64,000 nucleotides of DNA from JBBRHQ01 sp963720735 (GCA_963720735.1 CAVRGL010000001.1:310001-374000); one strand, 5' to 3'; shown: positions 9,039-18,617, counted from the first letter of the stretch. The notes: generated by a model not told the origin, from the sequence alone. Made by a program: numbers and translations.

Positions 9039-9052
9039 GCCGCGGACCGTGT

Positions 9053-10453
9053 TTACGCCCGCTGCGCCGCGTCGGCCAGTTCGCCCAGCCGTGTCAGCGA
9101 ATCCTCGATGCCGTCGGCCAGCACGTCGACGTCGGGGACGCTGCCCCTGTCGGCGGCAAGGCCGAAGACAACCTCGCCGTCGTAGCTGGCGACCGCGATC
9201 CCAACAGCGTGAAAGGCGAAGATCGGCACCAGCGGGATTACTCGCCGAAGCCGGGCGCCCAGCCCGTATAGCGTGAGCTGCGGGCCTGGCACGTTGGTGA
9301 TCGTGATGTTGAAAAGGCGCGGCGCGTAGGAGAGCTGGGCAAGGGTGGCGTGCAGCACGGGCGGCGCGACCCCGGCCAGGTCGAGAACGGTCTCGACGCC
9401 CGCCGCCTGCCGCCCACCCTTCAGCGACTCGGCCGCCTCGATCGTCTTCCGATAGCGCTCCAGCGGATCGGGCTCTGCCACCGGCAGATCGACGAATAGC
9501 GAGCTGACCCGGTTGCCGAGCGCCAGGGATTCGCTGGCCTTTCGCAGGCTCACCGGCACCATCGCCCGCAGGCCTCGCGCGTCGGGCTTCTCGCCGCGGG
9601 CCTCGAGCATGTGGCGAAGCCCCCCGGCCGACGCCGCGAGCACGACGTCGTTAACAGTTCCGCCGAGGGTCCGCTTGATCCGCTTCAGTTCCTCCAGCGG
9701 CACCGCGACGTCTGCCAGCCGCCGGGTGGCGCCGATCTGCTGGTTGAGGCTGGTGCTCGGCGCGCCCCGCAGTTCGTCGCGCACAAGCTCGGCCAGGCTA
9801 CGCGAACGCGAAAGCATCCCGCCGAGTTTTCGTGGGTGCAGGGCGAGGTCGAGACCGGCACGGGCCCCCTCGGAGGCCAGCGAACCTGGCCCGTGGATAC
9901 CGCCCTCGCTATCGGGCGGTGGCTCGAACGTCTCCAGCACGCCACTCGAGCCGCGGTCCGGCTCCGGTTCGGCGTCGAGGATCAGGTTGGTGACAGACGC
10001 ACCGCTGATCCCGTCCACCAGGCAGTGGTGCACCTTGGCCGCTAAGGCCCAGCGACCCTCGGCGAGCCCGTCGAGCAACGTCATCTCCCAGAGGGGATGG
10101 GCGCGGTCGAGCCGGTGCGAGTAGAAGTCGGCGAGCCAGTCGAGCAGCTGCGGCGAGCCGCCCGGTGCCGGGAGGGCCGCGTGGCGCACGTGCGTGGCGA
10201 TGTCGAAGGCCTCCTCTTCCACCCACGTCGGCCAGCTGAGCCCGCCGGTTCGTGGCTCCGAGAGCCGGCGGCGGAAGCGCGGAAGCAGGGAGAGTCGCGA
10301 GTTGAGGAGCTCACGTACGTCCTCGACCTCTGGGGTGCCGCCGTCGGGCAGCGGATCGAAGACCATCGCCCAGCCGACGTGCATGTGCGAGGACTCGTCG
10401 TTCTGCTCCAGTTCCAGGAACGATGCGTCGAACGGCGTCAGGTGATCGGTCAC
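9053..10453 (-). CDS. Wax ester synthase / diacylglycerol acyltransferase (WS/DGAT)
   Basis: 466-residue WS/DGAT enzyme using the GTG at 10453 (VTDHLTPFDASFLELE, the standard family start). The catalytic HHxxxDG motif is present as HHCLVDG at residues 142-148. The conserved NDVVLAASAGGLRHML and the C-terminal ITNVPGPQLTLYGLGA block are also seen. It transfers acyl groups from acyl-CoA to diacylglycerol or fatty alcohol, making storage lipid at the membrane. Longer in-frame start (10648) rejected since the family starts at the GTG. Confidence 0.92.
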   Translation of the reverse strand: MTDHLTPFDASFLELEQNDESSHMHVGWAMVFDPLPDGGTPEVEDVRELLNSRLSLLPRFRRRLSEPRTGGLSWPTWVEEEAFDIATHVRHAALPAPGGSPQLLDWLADFYSHRLDRAHPLWEMTLLDGLAEGRWALAAKVHHCLVDGISGASVTNLILDAEPEPDRGSSGVLETFEPPPDSEGGIHGPGSLASEGARAGLDLALHPRKLGGMLSRSRSLAELVRDELRGAPSTSLNQQIGATRRLADVAVPLEELKRIKRTLGGTVNDVVLAASAGGLRHMLEARGEKPDARGLRAMVPVSLRKASESLALGNRVSSLFVDLPVAEPDPLERYRKTIEAAESLKGGRQAAGVETVLDLAGVAPPVLHATLAQLSYAPRLFNITITNVPGPQLTLYGLGARLRRVIPLVPIFAFHAVGIAVASYDGEVVFGLAADRGSVPDVDVLADGIEDSLTRLGELADAAQRA

Positions 10454-10723
10454 GCCAGGGCCACCCCCGGGCCGGGGAACTCCGATCTGCTGGTCACGTG
10501 GCGAGACTAGCTTGGCCCCGGCGCAAACGTTCCCTAGCCGATGTGCTCGATTCGTCGGCGCCTTCAGGGTGGTCGCGACGGCAAATACCGGGCCCGATTC
10601 GTCTCTCGCGACCACCCGCGGATAGTCGAGCGAATGGCTGCCTGACACCGACGACGCGCAGGTAGCGTCGCGGTGCTGCTGCGGTACTGAGCTCGGCTGA
10701 CAATCGGTTGCCCCCCGGGCGGA

Positions 10724-10951
10724 CTAGCTTTCGTCAGCGCCCTCGAAGTGCTGGACGAACATGTCCGAGCCGGGAAAGACCTCGGACTCATGGCCGTCTT
10801 CCCAGCGCACCAGATAGGGCGGCGCTCCGTCGTCGCCCAGTACCTTGAGGATCTCCCCGTCTCGCGTCGGTTCACCCTGATGGTGTCCTTTGACGACCAA
10901 GCGATCGCCGACGCTTGCGCGTAGCACTGACTCATTTTCTGACGACGACAT
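10724..10951 (-). CDS. DUF1918 protein, 75 aa
   Basis: Small beta-barrel-like DUF1918 protein: ASVGDRLVVKGHHQGEPTRDGEIL, then GAPPYLVRWEDGHESEVFPGSDM. Common in actinobacteria, usually alone or before a regulatory domain; function unknown. AAGGAAAAG lies upstream of the ATG. Its neighbour dodecin is another small soluble protein, but the 276 bases between hold no gene and no obvious hairpin. Confidence 0.85.
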   Translation of the reverse strand: MSSSENESVLRASVGDRLVVKGHHQGEPTRDGEILKVLGDDGAPPYLVRWEDGHESEVFPGSDMFVQHFEGADES

Positions 10952-11227
10952 CTTTTCCTTTCTTATCCGTTGGGCCCACAGCCCTCCTCTTCAGCCGATC
11001 GTATTTCTGCCGCCCGGAAGCACAGCCGGCCTTTTCCACATCGTGCGTTGTGGTCAATCCTGCGGGCCGAATGGGGCGCGCTGCGGCCAGGGTCGCCACC
11101 CTGGTGCACCCCACCTTGCCAACCCGCTCTGTGCCAGCCCTTCCCTTCGCCTGGCGGCGGACAGATTCCACCCCGCCAGGCACGGAAAGTCGATGGGGAT
11201 CGGCGCACCCGACCTACTGGAGACCTC

Positions 11228-11443
11228 CTACTGACCCTTGTCGTACTTGAACGAGATGCCGAGCCGCACCCGGAACCCGGACACCTTGCCGTCCTCGATC
11301 GTCACATCCTGGCGGACGACCTCGGCTATGCGCAGCTCGCGCACGGACTGGCCCGCAGCCTCGACGGCGTTGCGCGCCGCCTGCTCCCATGATTCCGAGC
11401 TGACGCCGATCACTTCAGTGACTCGATAAACGCTGTCTGACAT
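11228..11443 (-). CDS. Dodecin family flavin-binding protein
   Basis: 71-residue dodecin: SVYRVTEVIGVSSESWEQAARNAV (strand-helix), RELRIAEVVRQD, then FRVRLGISFKYD. Dodecins form hollow dodecamers that store or sequester riboflavin/FMN or CoA. The ATG at 11443 has AAGGAGG just upstream; a longer in-frame start is not supported. Length is typical (65-75 aa). Confidence 0.92.
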   Translation of the reverse strand: MSDSVYRVTEVIGVSSESWEQAARNAVEAAGQSVRELRIAEVVRQDVTIEDGKVSGFRVRLGISFKYDKGQ

Positions 11444-11715
11444 TCTTTCCTCCTTGGTTGGGGATTCTTGGTCCTGCTCCTTCCCCTGGCACTCTCGTTT
11501 CGACCACATCCTCGATGCTTTGAGCGAACTCCGGGAAGCCTGCACGGACCTTACGCGAAGAGGATCGGCAGGATCGGCTTGCCGCTCCCGCGAGATGGAC
11601 CGGAGGTTCTGAATTGATGCCCGCGGTAGACACTGACTTGCGGCCCCAAACAGCGGAGCCGAGTTGCGCCGGGTGCTTCTCCCGGCGCTCGAGGGCTGAG
11701 CACGAAGGCTGCGCC

Positions 11716-12015
11716 TCAGAATGCCCCGAGCAGGTCGCGGGCCTCCTCGACCTCGAGGTCGCAGTCGGCGACCTTGAAGCCGACCGTGTCGACAAAGTCG
11801 CCCGATCCGGCCTCAGTTCGGGTCGCGGCCATCTCCGGGGTGACGCCGGCGTCCGCGAGGTCGCGCGCCGCACTCGGATGGAAGCAGCGGGCCTTCAGCC
11901 ACTCGTCGGCCTCGTCGGCCGAGAAGCCCGACTCGGTCCAGGTCTCGGCGGCGTCGTCGGGGTTGCCGCCGTGGGCGAAGTGCCCGTGCCTCTCGATCAC
12001 GTCGCGGATCGTCAT
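11716..12015 (-). CDS. Hypothetical protein, 99 aa
   Basis: MTIRDVIERHGHFAHGG then acidic helices (DDAAETWTESGFSADEADEWL) and DLADAGVTPEMAATRTEAG. It reads as two similar helical modules (DEADEWLKARCFHPSAA and ARDLADAGVTPEMA), a pattern seen in small actinobacterial proteins that associate with variant helix-hairpin modules. No enzymatic motif. Divergent from the site-2 protease gene 35 bases away, so they probably share a promoter region. Confidence 0.6.
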   Translation of the reverse strand: MTIRDVIERHGHFAHGGNPDDAAETWTESGFSADEADEWLKARCFHPSAARDLADAGVTPEMAATRTEAGSGDFVDTVGFKVADCDLEVEEARDLLGAF

Positions 12016-12050
12016 CGCCGTGACCCTATCCGGCGCAGGGCGGCGGGACC

Positions 12051-13205
12051 GTGACCGGCCGCAGCCTGCGAATCGGCCACCTCGCGGGAATCCCGATCGG
12101 CATCAGCCCGCTCTGGTTGCTGATCGTGGCCCTGATCACGGTCTCGCTTGGCGCCAGCTACTACCCGCAGGAGGTCGACGGCATCGCTCCCGGAGCCGCC
12201 TACCTGCTCGGCCTGGCCAGCGCCCTGCTCCTGTTCGCGAGCATCGTCGTGCACGAGCTCGGCCATGCGGTCGTCGCCCGGCGCCGCGGGGTGGCGATCG
12301 AGGGGATCGACCTCTGGCTGCTCGGCGGGGTGGCCAAAATGAGGGGCACGCCCCGAAGCGGTGCCGACGAGTTCCGCTTCGCCGCCGCCGGCCCGCTGGT
12401 GACCGCCGTCATAGCCGCCCTCTTCGGCGTCGCGGCGGCGGCCCTGCCGGCGGGAGCCCCCGACGCCCTGCGGGCGCTGATCGACTACCAGGTGCTCGTC
12501 AACGTCCTGATCCTTGGCTTCAACCTGATCCCGGCCTTCCCCCTCGACGGTGGACGGCTGCTGCGGGCGTTCCTCTGGGCGCGCAGCGGGGACATGGTCC
12601 GCGCCACGTCGACCGCCGCCGCGATCGGCCGCGGCTTCGGCTGGGTCCTGATCGCCCTCGGGGCACTGGCACTGCTGGCCGGGGCCCCGACCGGCATCTG
12701 GTTCGGGTTGATCGGCTTCTTCCTGATCTTCGCCGGGCGTGCCGAGCTCAGCCAACTCGAGCTGCGCAAGGCCTTCGCCGGGCACGAGGTGGGCTGGCTG
12801 GCCTCCTTCCCGGCGGTGACGATCCCGGGCGCGACCTTCGCGGCCGAGGCCGTCGGCGACTACTTCAGCCGCTACCGCTTCCAGTCCTTTCCGGTGCTCG
12901 ACCCCACCGGCGTGGTCGGCCTGGTAACCATCGACCGCCTCGAGCATGTTCCACGAGACCAGCTCGAACGCACGCCGGTCTCCGCCCTTGCAGATCCCGA
13001 CCCGACGCTGCTCGTCGACGAGCGCGGCGACATCGCCGAGCTGCTTGCCCGCCCCAGCTTCCAGCGCGTCGGTCGCGCAATCGTCACGGGGGCCGGCGGC
13101 CGCATCGGGATCATCTCGGTGACCGAGGTCGAGCGGGCCCTGCGGGCCTCGCGGCTGGCCTCCGCCGGGTCCGATCCCCGGCCCTCGGACCGGCCACAGG
13201 GCTGA
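12051..13205 (+). CDS. Site-2 protease family (M50) with CBS domains
   Basis: 384-residue intramembrane zinc metalloprotease. HELGHA (residues 68-73) supplies two zinc ligands and the catalytic Glu; NLIPAFPLDGGR (158-169) supplies the third ligand Asp. Hydrophobic segments flank these. Residues about 240-370 form a CBS pair (TFAAEAVGDYF... and a second with RASRLAS), the architecture of bacterial S2P class with cytosolic regulatory CBS domains. Such proteases cleave membrane-bound anti-sigma factors or other substrates. GTG start with a divergent small gene upstream. Confidence 0.88.
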   Translation: MTGRSLRIGHLAGIPIGISPLWLLIVALITVSLGASYYPQEVDGIAPGAAYLLGLASALLLFASIVVHELGHAVVARRRGVAIEGIDLWLLGGVAKMRGTPRSGADEFRFAAAGPLVTAVIAALFGVAAAALPAGAPDALRALIDYQVLVNVLILGFNLIPAFPLDGGRLLRAFLWARSGDMVRATSTAAAIGRGFGWVLIALGALALLAGAPTGIWFGLIGFFLIFAGRAELSQLELRKAFAGHEVGWLASFPAVTIPGATFAAEAVGDYFSRYRFQSFPVLDPTGVVGLVTIDRLEHVPRDQLERTPVSALADPDPTLLVDERGDIAELLARPSFQRVGRAIVTGAGGRIGIISVTEVERALRASRLASAGSDPRPSDRPQG

Positions 13206-13437
13206 GCAAGGCACTACTCGCCGTCACCACTCCAAGCCCCAGAGTCTCGTCAAGGGCGTCACCTACCACCACTTGGAGATGGAGCGGCGCGGCGGCCTCT
13301 GGAGGGCGCGGGCCATGCTCGACGTCTAGTGTCGACGGCCGCGTCATTCAAAAGTTCTGAGCCCGCCAATCCCACGCCTCTGCGGCGCATGCGGCGGAGT
13401 CTTAGAGTGAGCGGAGGGCTACGCGCAAGGAGGAGAC

Positions 13438-13914
13438 ATGTCCAAGGAAGGCGTCGAGGCGGTCACCGCCTACCTCGACGAACACGGGGCTGACTACCAG
13501 CTGGTCGAGCACGCGGAGCGTTTCACGGCCGCGGGCGAGGCTCAGGCCGCGGGGATCGAGCCGGGCGACGCCGCAAAGGACCTCGTCCTGCGCGATGGCG
13601 AGAGCTACGTGATGGCTGTGATCCCCGCCTCTCAGAGGCTGGACCTGGGCAAGGCCCGCCAGCTCTTGGAAGCGGGCAAGTCGCTGCGCCTGGCGACCGA
13701 GGCCGAGATCGGCCGTGACTTCGAGCGGTTCGAGGTCGGTGCGATTCCACCGTTCGGGCCCCTGCACGGGATCCCGCAAATCGTCGACCGGCGTCTGCTC
13801 GAGCACGACCACGTGCTCTGCAGCGCCGGGGATCACGCGCATGGCTTACTCCTCGAACCCGACGAGATCGTCCGAGTTGCCGAAGCCCGCGTGGCCGACC
13901 TCTGCGAAGAGTGA
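13438..13914 (+). CDS. YbaK/EbsC-type aminoacyl-tRNA deacylase
   Basis: 158-residue YbaK/ProX-like protein. The N-terminal helix and VEHAERFTAAGEAQAAGIEP precede the conserved AKDLVLRDGESYVMAVIPASQRLDLGK, which includes the invariant lysine of the family; GAIPPFGPLHGIPQIVDRRL and HDHVLCSAGDHAHGLLLEP follow. Such proteins hydrolyse mischarged aminoacyl-tRNA in trans. A GGAGGAG precedes the ATG by 5 bases. Upstream 230 bases hold a TTAGAG-like -10 near 13400 and no gene. Confidence 0.87.
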   Translation: MSKEGVEAVTAYLDEHGADYQLVEHAERFTAAGEAQAAGIEPGDAAKDLVLRDGESYVMAVIPASQRLDLGKARQLLEAGKSLRLATEAEIGRDFERFEVGAIPPFGPLHGIPQIVDRRLLEHDHVLCSAGDHAHGLLLEPDEIVRVAEARVADLCEE

Positions 13915-14162
13915 TGAGCAGATCGCCTCGGTTTGGGCCGGGCTTAACTTGAACTCGCGAACGCGGCTCACTCGCCCTCGGCCAGCTCGACTCCGCAGCG
14001 CCTGAGCGCCTGGGCCAACCGACCCTTTGGATGGCGAAGCATGTCATCGACCTTGTATGGCTCACCCAACCACCACCGTTGCGACGACAAATAAGTACTC
14101 ACGCCACTCCTATCCGCGCTGACCACGGAGATAGTCCAGGATGGCAGTCGTAGGCTTCTTGA

Positions 14163-15173
14163 ATGCCCGAGAGCACCAGCTTGCCAGAGCTGCCCCAGGT
14201 GCCGTGCGCGCTGGCCGTCTTCGCCCCGTCGCCGGCGGTGACGATCACGGTCGAGCCGAGCCCTGGCGAAGAGCCCGACATCCACCTCCACGCCGGCGGC
14301 CAGGGCTTCTGGGTTGCGCACATGGCCGCACGGCTCGGCGCCAGGGTGAGTCTCTGCGCCCCACTGGGGGGCGAGACCGGCACCGTGCTCGAGTCGCTGC
14401 TGGCGGTGGATGGGATCTCGGTCCTATCGGTCGATACCGAAGGAGCCAATGGCGCGTACCTGCACGATCGGCGCAGTGGGGAGCGCAGGGTGATCGCCGA
14501 GACCTCGAGTCCCTCCCTCGCAAGGCATGAGCTCGATGACCTTTACGGCATCACCCTCGCCTCGGGCCTGGACTCGGACGCTGTGCTGGTCACCGGACCG
14601 CGCAACGAGGGTGTCCTGCAGGCGGATGTGTTCGAGCGACTCTGCCGGGACCTACGGACCAACGGCCGCCTCGTGCTCGCCGACCTAAGCGGCGAGCCGC
14701 TGACCGCCGCGCTTCGAGGCGGCGTCGACTTCCTCAAGGTGAGCGATCAGGAGCTGCTGGACGATCAACGTCTGGACGGCCGAGGTCTGCCGGCAGCGGT
14801 CGAAACCGCCGGCGCGCTTCATGCCGAGGGTGCGGCGAACGTGCTGGTCACCCGGTCGGCGGAATCCGCTGTGCTCCATGCGGGAGAGCGTGTGTTCGCC
14901 GTCCACGGCCCACATTTCGCGCCGGTCGACGAGCACGGCGCCGGGGATTCGCTGTTCGCCGGGATTGGCGTGGGGATGGGTGCAAGACTGCTGATCGAGG
15001 CCGCGGTCAAGCTGGGCGTCGCGGCGGGGGCGCTCAACGTCGCCCGTCACGGGCTCGGGACCGGCCACATGCGCGAGGTAGCGAGGCTCGCCGAGGAGGT
15101 CCGCGTGGATTCGCTGCGGCTCGATCAGCTGGAGGCCGGTGGCGAAGCGTCCGCCGCCTCAACCGCCTCCTGA
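14163..15173 (+). CDS. PfkB-family carbohydrate kinase
   Basis: 336-residue ribokinase/PfkB-type kinase resembling 1-phosphofructokinase/tagatose-6-phosphate kinase. AGGQGFWVAHMAARLGA (44-60) is the N-terminal sugar-binding block, and DEHGAGDSLFAGIGVG (257-271) contains the GAGD anion hole with catalytic Asp262. It phosphorylates a sugar or sugar phosphate using ATP. Its 3' end overlaps by 49 bases the convergent inositol-monophosphatase-like gene. An aldolase-like DUF2090 gene lies 1.3 kb away, which hints at a sugar-phosphate pathway (inference). Confidence 0.85.
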   Translation: MPESTSLPELPQVPCALAVFAPSPAVTITVEPSPGEEPDIHLHAGGQGFWVAHMAARLGARVSLCAPLGGETGTVLESLLAVDGISVLSVDTEGANGAYLHDRRSGERRVIAETSSPSLARHELDDLYGITLASGLDSDAVLVTGPRNEGVLQADVFERLCRDLRTNGRLVLADLSGEPLTAALRGGVDFLKVSDQELLDDQRLDGRGLPAAVETAGALHAEGAANVLVTRSAESAVLHAGERVFAVHGPHFAPVDEHGAGDSLFAGIGVGMGARLLIEAAVKLGVAAGALNVARHGLGTGHMREVARLAEEVRVDSLRLDQLEAGGEASAASTAS

Positions 15174-15952
15174 ACAAGCGGCAGCAGCTCGTCGACCAGG
15201 CCGGGCGTGCAGCAGATGGTGAATTCGGCCTGGGGCGTCCACGGGGAACCGCCATGGTCGAACGCCTCGGCGCCCGCCTCACGGGCGATCAGCACGCCGG
15301 CGGTGACGTCCCACGGAAGGCTCGAGAGCATCACCGAGACATCGAGGCGGCCGGCAGCGAGCCAGGCCAGGTCGAGGCACTCCGACCCGTGCACCCGAAC
15401 CCGCAGGCATCTCGGGACGAAGCGTTCCATCAACTCACGGTGGATCGGATTCTCCACCTTCGCCCTGGGACCCACGGCGAAGTCGGCGAAACCGACCATC
15501 GCCTCGTCCAACCCGCCCGGTTCCAGGACGGTGATCGTGCGACCGTTCAGCGAGGCGCCCCCGCCCCGGGTCGCCACGTAGCGCTCCCCGATCAGCGGCA
15601 GGTCTATGAGCCCCAGGGTGGGCTCGCCCCGCTCCACCAGCGCGAGTGAGATCGCGCAGAGGGGGCTGCCCTTCGCAAAGTTCACGGTCCCATCGATCGG
15701 ATCCAGGACCCACATCGCCTCCAGGCTGCCGTCGCGCTCGCCCTCCTCCTCTCCCAGGAAGGCGAGCCCCGGCGCCGCTTCCTCGAGGGTCGCCCGGATC
15801 GTCTCCTCGATCCTCAGGTCGACCTCGGTGGCGAAGTCACGATCGCCCTTGGAGATAACGGTGCCAACGCTACGCCGGCCGCGGCGGAGAAGAGCGGCTC
15901 CCGAGTCGACGGCCCGCTCGGCGGCCAGCAGCAGTGCGGGATCGACCGTCAC
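15125..15952 (-). CDS. Inositol monophosphatase-family phosphatase
   Basis: 275-residue member of the inositol monophosphatase/FIG superfamily. Metal ligands are visible: GEEE (67-70) and WVLDPIDGTVNFAKG (81-95), and WDVTAG in the C-terminal half. It would hydrolyse a phosphate ester (inositol-1-phosphate, histidinol-phosphate or similar) with Mg2+. GTG start whose first bases overlap the stop of the P-type ATPase fragment upstream (GTGA), so the two were once translationally coupled. The 3' end overlaps the PfkB gene by 49 bases. Confidence 0.87.
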   Translation of the reverse strand: MTVDPALLLAAERAVDSGAALLRRGRRSVGTVISKGDRDFATEVDLRIEETIRATLEEAAPGLAFLGEEEGERDGSLEAMWVLDPIDGTVNFAKGSPLCAISLALVERGEPTLGLIDLPLIGERYVATRGGGASLNGRTITVLEPGGLDEAMVGFADFAVGPRAKVENPIHRELMERFVPRCLRVRVHGSECLDLAWLAAGRLDVSVMLSSLPWDVTAGVLIAREAGAEAFDHGGSPWTPQAEFTICCTPGLVDELLPLVQEAVEAADASPPASS

Positions 15953-16480
15953 CGAGCGGCCTCGGCGGTCTCGCGGCGGCGCAGCAGCCAGCGCCGCAGC
16001 TCGTCGGCGCCCCAGACGATGAACGGGAGGGTGAAGAGCAGCATGTGGGGCGCGAGCGCGGCCGTGCCGAGGAGATCTTGGAGCGGCGGCGCGTAGATGA
16101 TCAGCGCCGAGAGGGCGAGCTCGAAGACGATCCCCCAGAGCAGCAGGCGATTCGAGAGCACGCCGATCGAGCGCAGCGAGGCCCGCCCGGTGCGAGCCGC
16201 GAACGCTGTTCCGATCTGTCCCATCACCATGCCCAGGAACGTCATGGTGGTCGCCTGGAGGTAGGCATGGTGCAGGGAATGTCCCGCTCCGGTCGGATCG
16301 CCGGGCGACCAGCCAGCGCCCCCCAACACGTAGAAGAAGCCGGCCATCTGCAGGGCGGCGCAGATCAGGCCGAGAAAGAGCCAGGCGCGGACCAGCATCG
16401 CCGGCCGGATCACTCCCTCCGATCGCTCTCGCGGCGGCCGGCGCATCAGGCCCGGCTCGGCCGGCTCGCGACGACTAGTT
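15949..16480 (-). pseudogene. Cation-transporting P-type ATPase, C-terminal domain remnant
   Basis: Only the C-terminal transmembrane part of a calcium-type P-ATPase is present: EPGLMRRPPRERSEGVIRP (the junction after the P domain), then about four hydrophobic helices with a HHAYLQATTMTFLGMVMGQIG block typical of Cation_ATPase_C. The A, P (DKTGT) and N domains are missing; the homology stops at about 16475-16480, exactly where the DUF2090 gene ends. An ATG at 16446 could still produce a 165-residue four-helix protein, but transport is impossible without the catalytic half. Probably a deletion relic. Confidence 0.7.
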
Positions 16481-17401
16481 GCCGACCGACGACTCGGCGG
16501 TGGTGTAGACGTCGATGAAGCGCAGGTAGTTGTCTGCCACCTCCTCGGCGGCATCCTCGCGCGACAGGCTGCCGTCGATGAATCCCTTGAGCGGGTCGCC
16601 CCAGTTCGAGCGACCGATCGCGAAACCCACGTAGCCCTCGACGGGAGCCCCCTGACGCAGCCAGTGATCGACCTTGTCATTGTCTGCCCCGCGCCCGAGC
16701 ACCACGCAGACCACACCTTCACGTCCGTCCGTGCGGCATTGAGCCGCAATCCTCTCGCAGTCGGCGCGCTCGTCCACGCCTTCGATCTTCCAGACGTCCG
16801 GTTCCACGCCGGTTTCCTGCAGTTCGGCGATCGTGCGGAGCATCAACTCGGGGCGCAGTTCCGAGTCGTAGCGGTCGGAGTCACCGTCCACGGAGGCGAG
16901 CTGCGACTCCTCGGCCGGGACCAGCAGCTCGAAGAGAAACTTGCGGTCGTGCTCGTGAAGCCAGTCCGACAGGCGTCGCAGTCGCTGAATCTGTCGCTCG
17001 TTCATCTCCGCGTTGCCGTCCGGGTTGTAGCGGACGAGCACCTTTGAGAAATCCACGTCGTAATGCTCGATGTGGGCGCCGAACTCTTCCCCGTACTCGA
17101 AGTCGAATTCGGTCTGGCCGCTCTTCTCCACCGGCATCGCGAGCTTGATCCCCCTCGCCTTCGCCTGCTCTGGGACCTGGGTCGGGCCTCCAAACTGCTC
17201 GTCGACCAGGGCGCCTGTCACCGACGGATCGGCGCCGCGCGCAAGCGCCGCCGCGAGGCCCTCGAAGATCAGGTGTTTGCCGTCGGCAATGCGCTCGATC
17301 TGCTTGGGGGTGGCATCGCCCTCGATCCCGAAGCGTTTTGTGAACGATCCGCGATGGTCGAAAGCGAGGATGTAGAGCTTGCTGTCATATCCCAGACTCA
17401 T
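16475..17401 (-). CDS. DUF2090 aldolase-like protein (IolC C-terminal-domain type)
   Basis: 308-residue TIM-barrel protein of DUF2090, the domain fused to IolC in inositol catabolism and related to class I sugar-phosphate aldolases. Family marks are YILAFDHRGSF (11-21), KLAMPVEKSGQTEFDFEYG, VDFSKVLVRYNPDG, KFLFELLVP and VCVVLGRGADNDKVDHWL. Free-standing copies are thought to act on 2-deoxy-5-keto-gluconate-6-phosphate-like sugars (inference). A TAAACT box upstream near 17443 is a possible -10. The stop abuts the ATPase remnant. Confidence 0.8.
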   Translation of the reverse strand: MSLGYDSKLYILAFDHRGSFTKRFGIEGDATPKQIERIADGKHLIFEGLAAALARGADPSVTGALVDEQFGGPTQVPEQAKARGIKLAMPVEKSGQTEFDFEYGEEFGAHIEHYDVDFSKVLVRYNPDGNAEMNERQIQRLRRLSDWLHEHDRKFLFELLVPAEESQLASVDGDSDRYDSELRPELMLRTIAELQETGVEPDVWKIEGVDERADCERIAAQCRTDGREGVVCVVLGRGADNDKVDHWLRQGAPVEGYVGFAIGRSNWGDPLKGFIDGSLSREDAAEEVADNYLRFIDVYTTAESSVGN

Positions 17402-17558
17402 GGAGCCTCCGGACTCAGCGTCGTCGCCGTCCAGCGGTCTGAGTTTAGTCTCGGGCGCCCGGGTGCGCGACCTCCCGAAGGCCGGGCGCTATTCGCGGAC
17501 GCCGGCCCAAACCCCGACACGGCTGCGGCGGGAGATTTTCCGATGAAAGGATCAGACG

Positions 17559-18617
17559 GTGAGCGATGGGCGCCAGACGTTCGCTGTACCGAGAGGGCGG
17601 CGGCTGGCCTTGGCGGCCATTGCGGTCGTCGCAATCCTCAGCGCCCTCTATGTCGTGCTGCCTGCCCTAGCCGGGCTTGAGCACACATGGCACCGGCTCT
17701 CCACAGGTGACCCCCGCTGGCTGATAGCCGCCTTTGCCCTTGAGGCCCTCTCGTTTCTCTCCTATGTGATCGCGTTCCGAGCGGTGTTCGCGGGGGGACT
17801 CACGCCGATCGGCTGGCGCGAGAGCTATTTGATCACGATGGCCGGCGTCGTCGCCACGCGGTTGCTCGCCACAGCGGGCGCCGGAGGCGTCGTCCTCACG
17901 GTGTGGGCGCTTGATCGTGCGGGCATGGCGCGCCGCGAAATCGTCGCCAAGGAGGCCACTCTTCTCGTCTTGCTTTACGGCATCTACATGGCTGCCCTTG
18001 TTGCCGGCGGGATCGCCTTGCGAACCGGGGTCCTGTCCGGCCCCTCGGACTTCGGCCTCACGGTGGTTCCGGCGCTATTCGGCGCGGCGGTGATCGTCAC
18101 CGCGCTCGCCGCAGCGCTCTTCTCGCGCGACCTGGGGAGCGCCGCCGCGAGGTTCGAGCGTGCTCCAGCACCGCCCGCACGGTGGCTCCGTGGCGCGGCA
18201 ACGGTTCCCGCAACGCTTTCGGAAGGGGTCAGGCGAACTCTGTCTTTGAGTCAGACGGGAAACCCCGCACTGCTCGGTGCGCTGGGATGGTGGGCCTTCG
18301 ACGTCGGGGTACTTCTGGCCTGCCTGAAGGCGTTCGGGGGCGATCCGGCGATCGCGGTCGTGGTCATGGCCTATTTCGTCGGCATGCTGGCAAACACCCT
18401 GCCCGTGCCCGGCGGCGTCGGGGCGGTCGACGGCGGAATGATCGGCGCCCTGATCGGGTTTGGCGTCGACAGCGGGCTGGCGATTGTCGGCGTCCTCAGC
18501 TACCGACTGTTCGCTTTTTGGATCCCGATTATTCCTGGCGTTCTCGCATACATTCAGCTCATAAGAGCCGATCCCGCCGAGGGTCCGGGGCATGGCCGCC
18601 CGAAGCGACTGACCTGA
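17559..18617 (+). CDS. Flippase-like lysylphosphatidylglycerol synthase TM-region protein
   Basis: 352-residue polytopic membrane protein of the LPG_synthase_TM / AglD (UPF0104) family, about eight hydrophobic segments starting at residues 14-35. The family pattern of ALEALSFLSYVIAFRAVF, TRLLATAGAGGVVLTVWALDRAG and LPVPGGVGAVDGGMIGALIGFGVD (conserved PGGxGxxE-like loop, here VDGG) is visible. Members sit beside glycosyltransferases or stand alone, and may move lipids across the bilayer. GTG start. Confidence 0.83.
   Translation: MSDGRQTFAVPRGRRLALAAIAVVAILSALYVVLPALAGLEHTWHRLSTGDPRWLIAAFALEALSFLSYVIAFRAVFAGGLTPIGWRESYLITMAGVVATRLLATAGAGGVVLTVWALDRAGMARREIVAKEATLLVLLYGIYMAALVAGGIALRTGVLSGPSDFGLTVVPALFGAAVIVTALAAALFSRDLGSAAARFERAPAPPARWLRGAATVPATLSEGVRRTLSLSQTGNPALLGALGWWAFDVGVLLACLKAFGGDPAIAVVVMAYFVGMLANTLPVPGGVGAVDGGMIGALIGFGVDSGLAIVGVLSYRLFAFWIPIIPGVLAYIQLIRADPAEGPGHGRPKRLT

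Noticed and set aside
13915..14162. Possible short gene fragment on minus strand (ends ...LAQALRRCGVELAEGE)
   Set aside because: The sequence looks protein-like for about 45 residues but has no recognisable family and no start; too weak to annotate.
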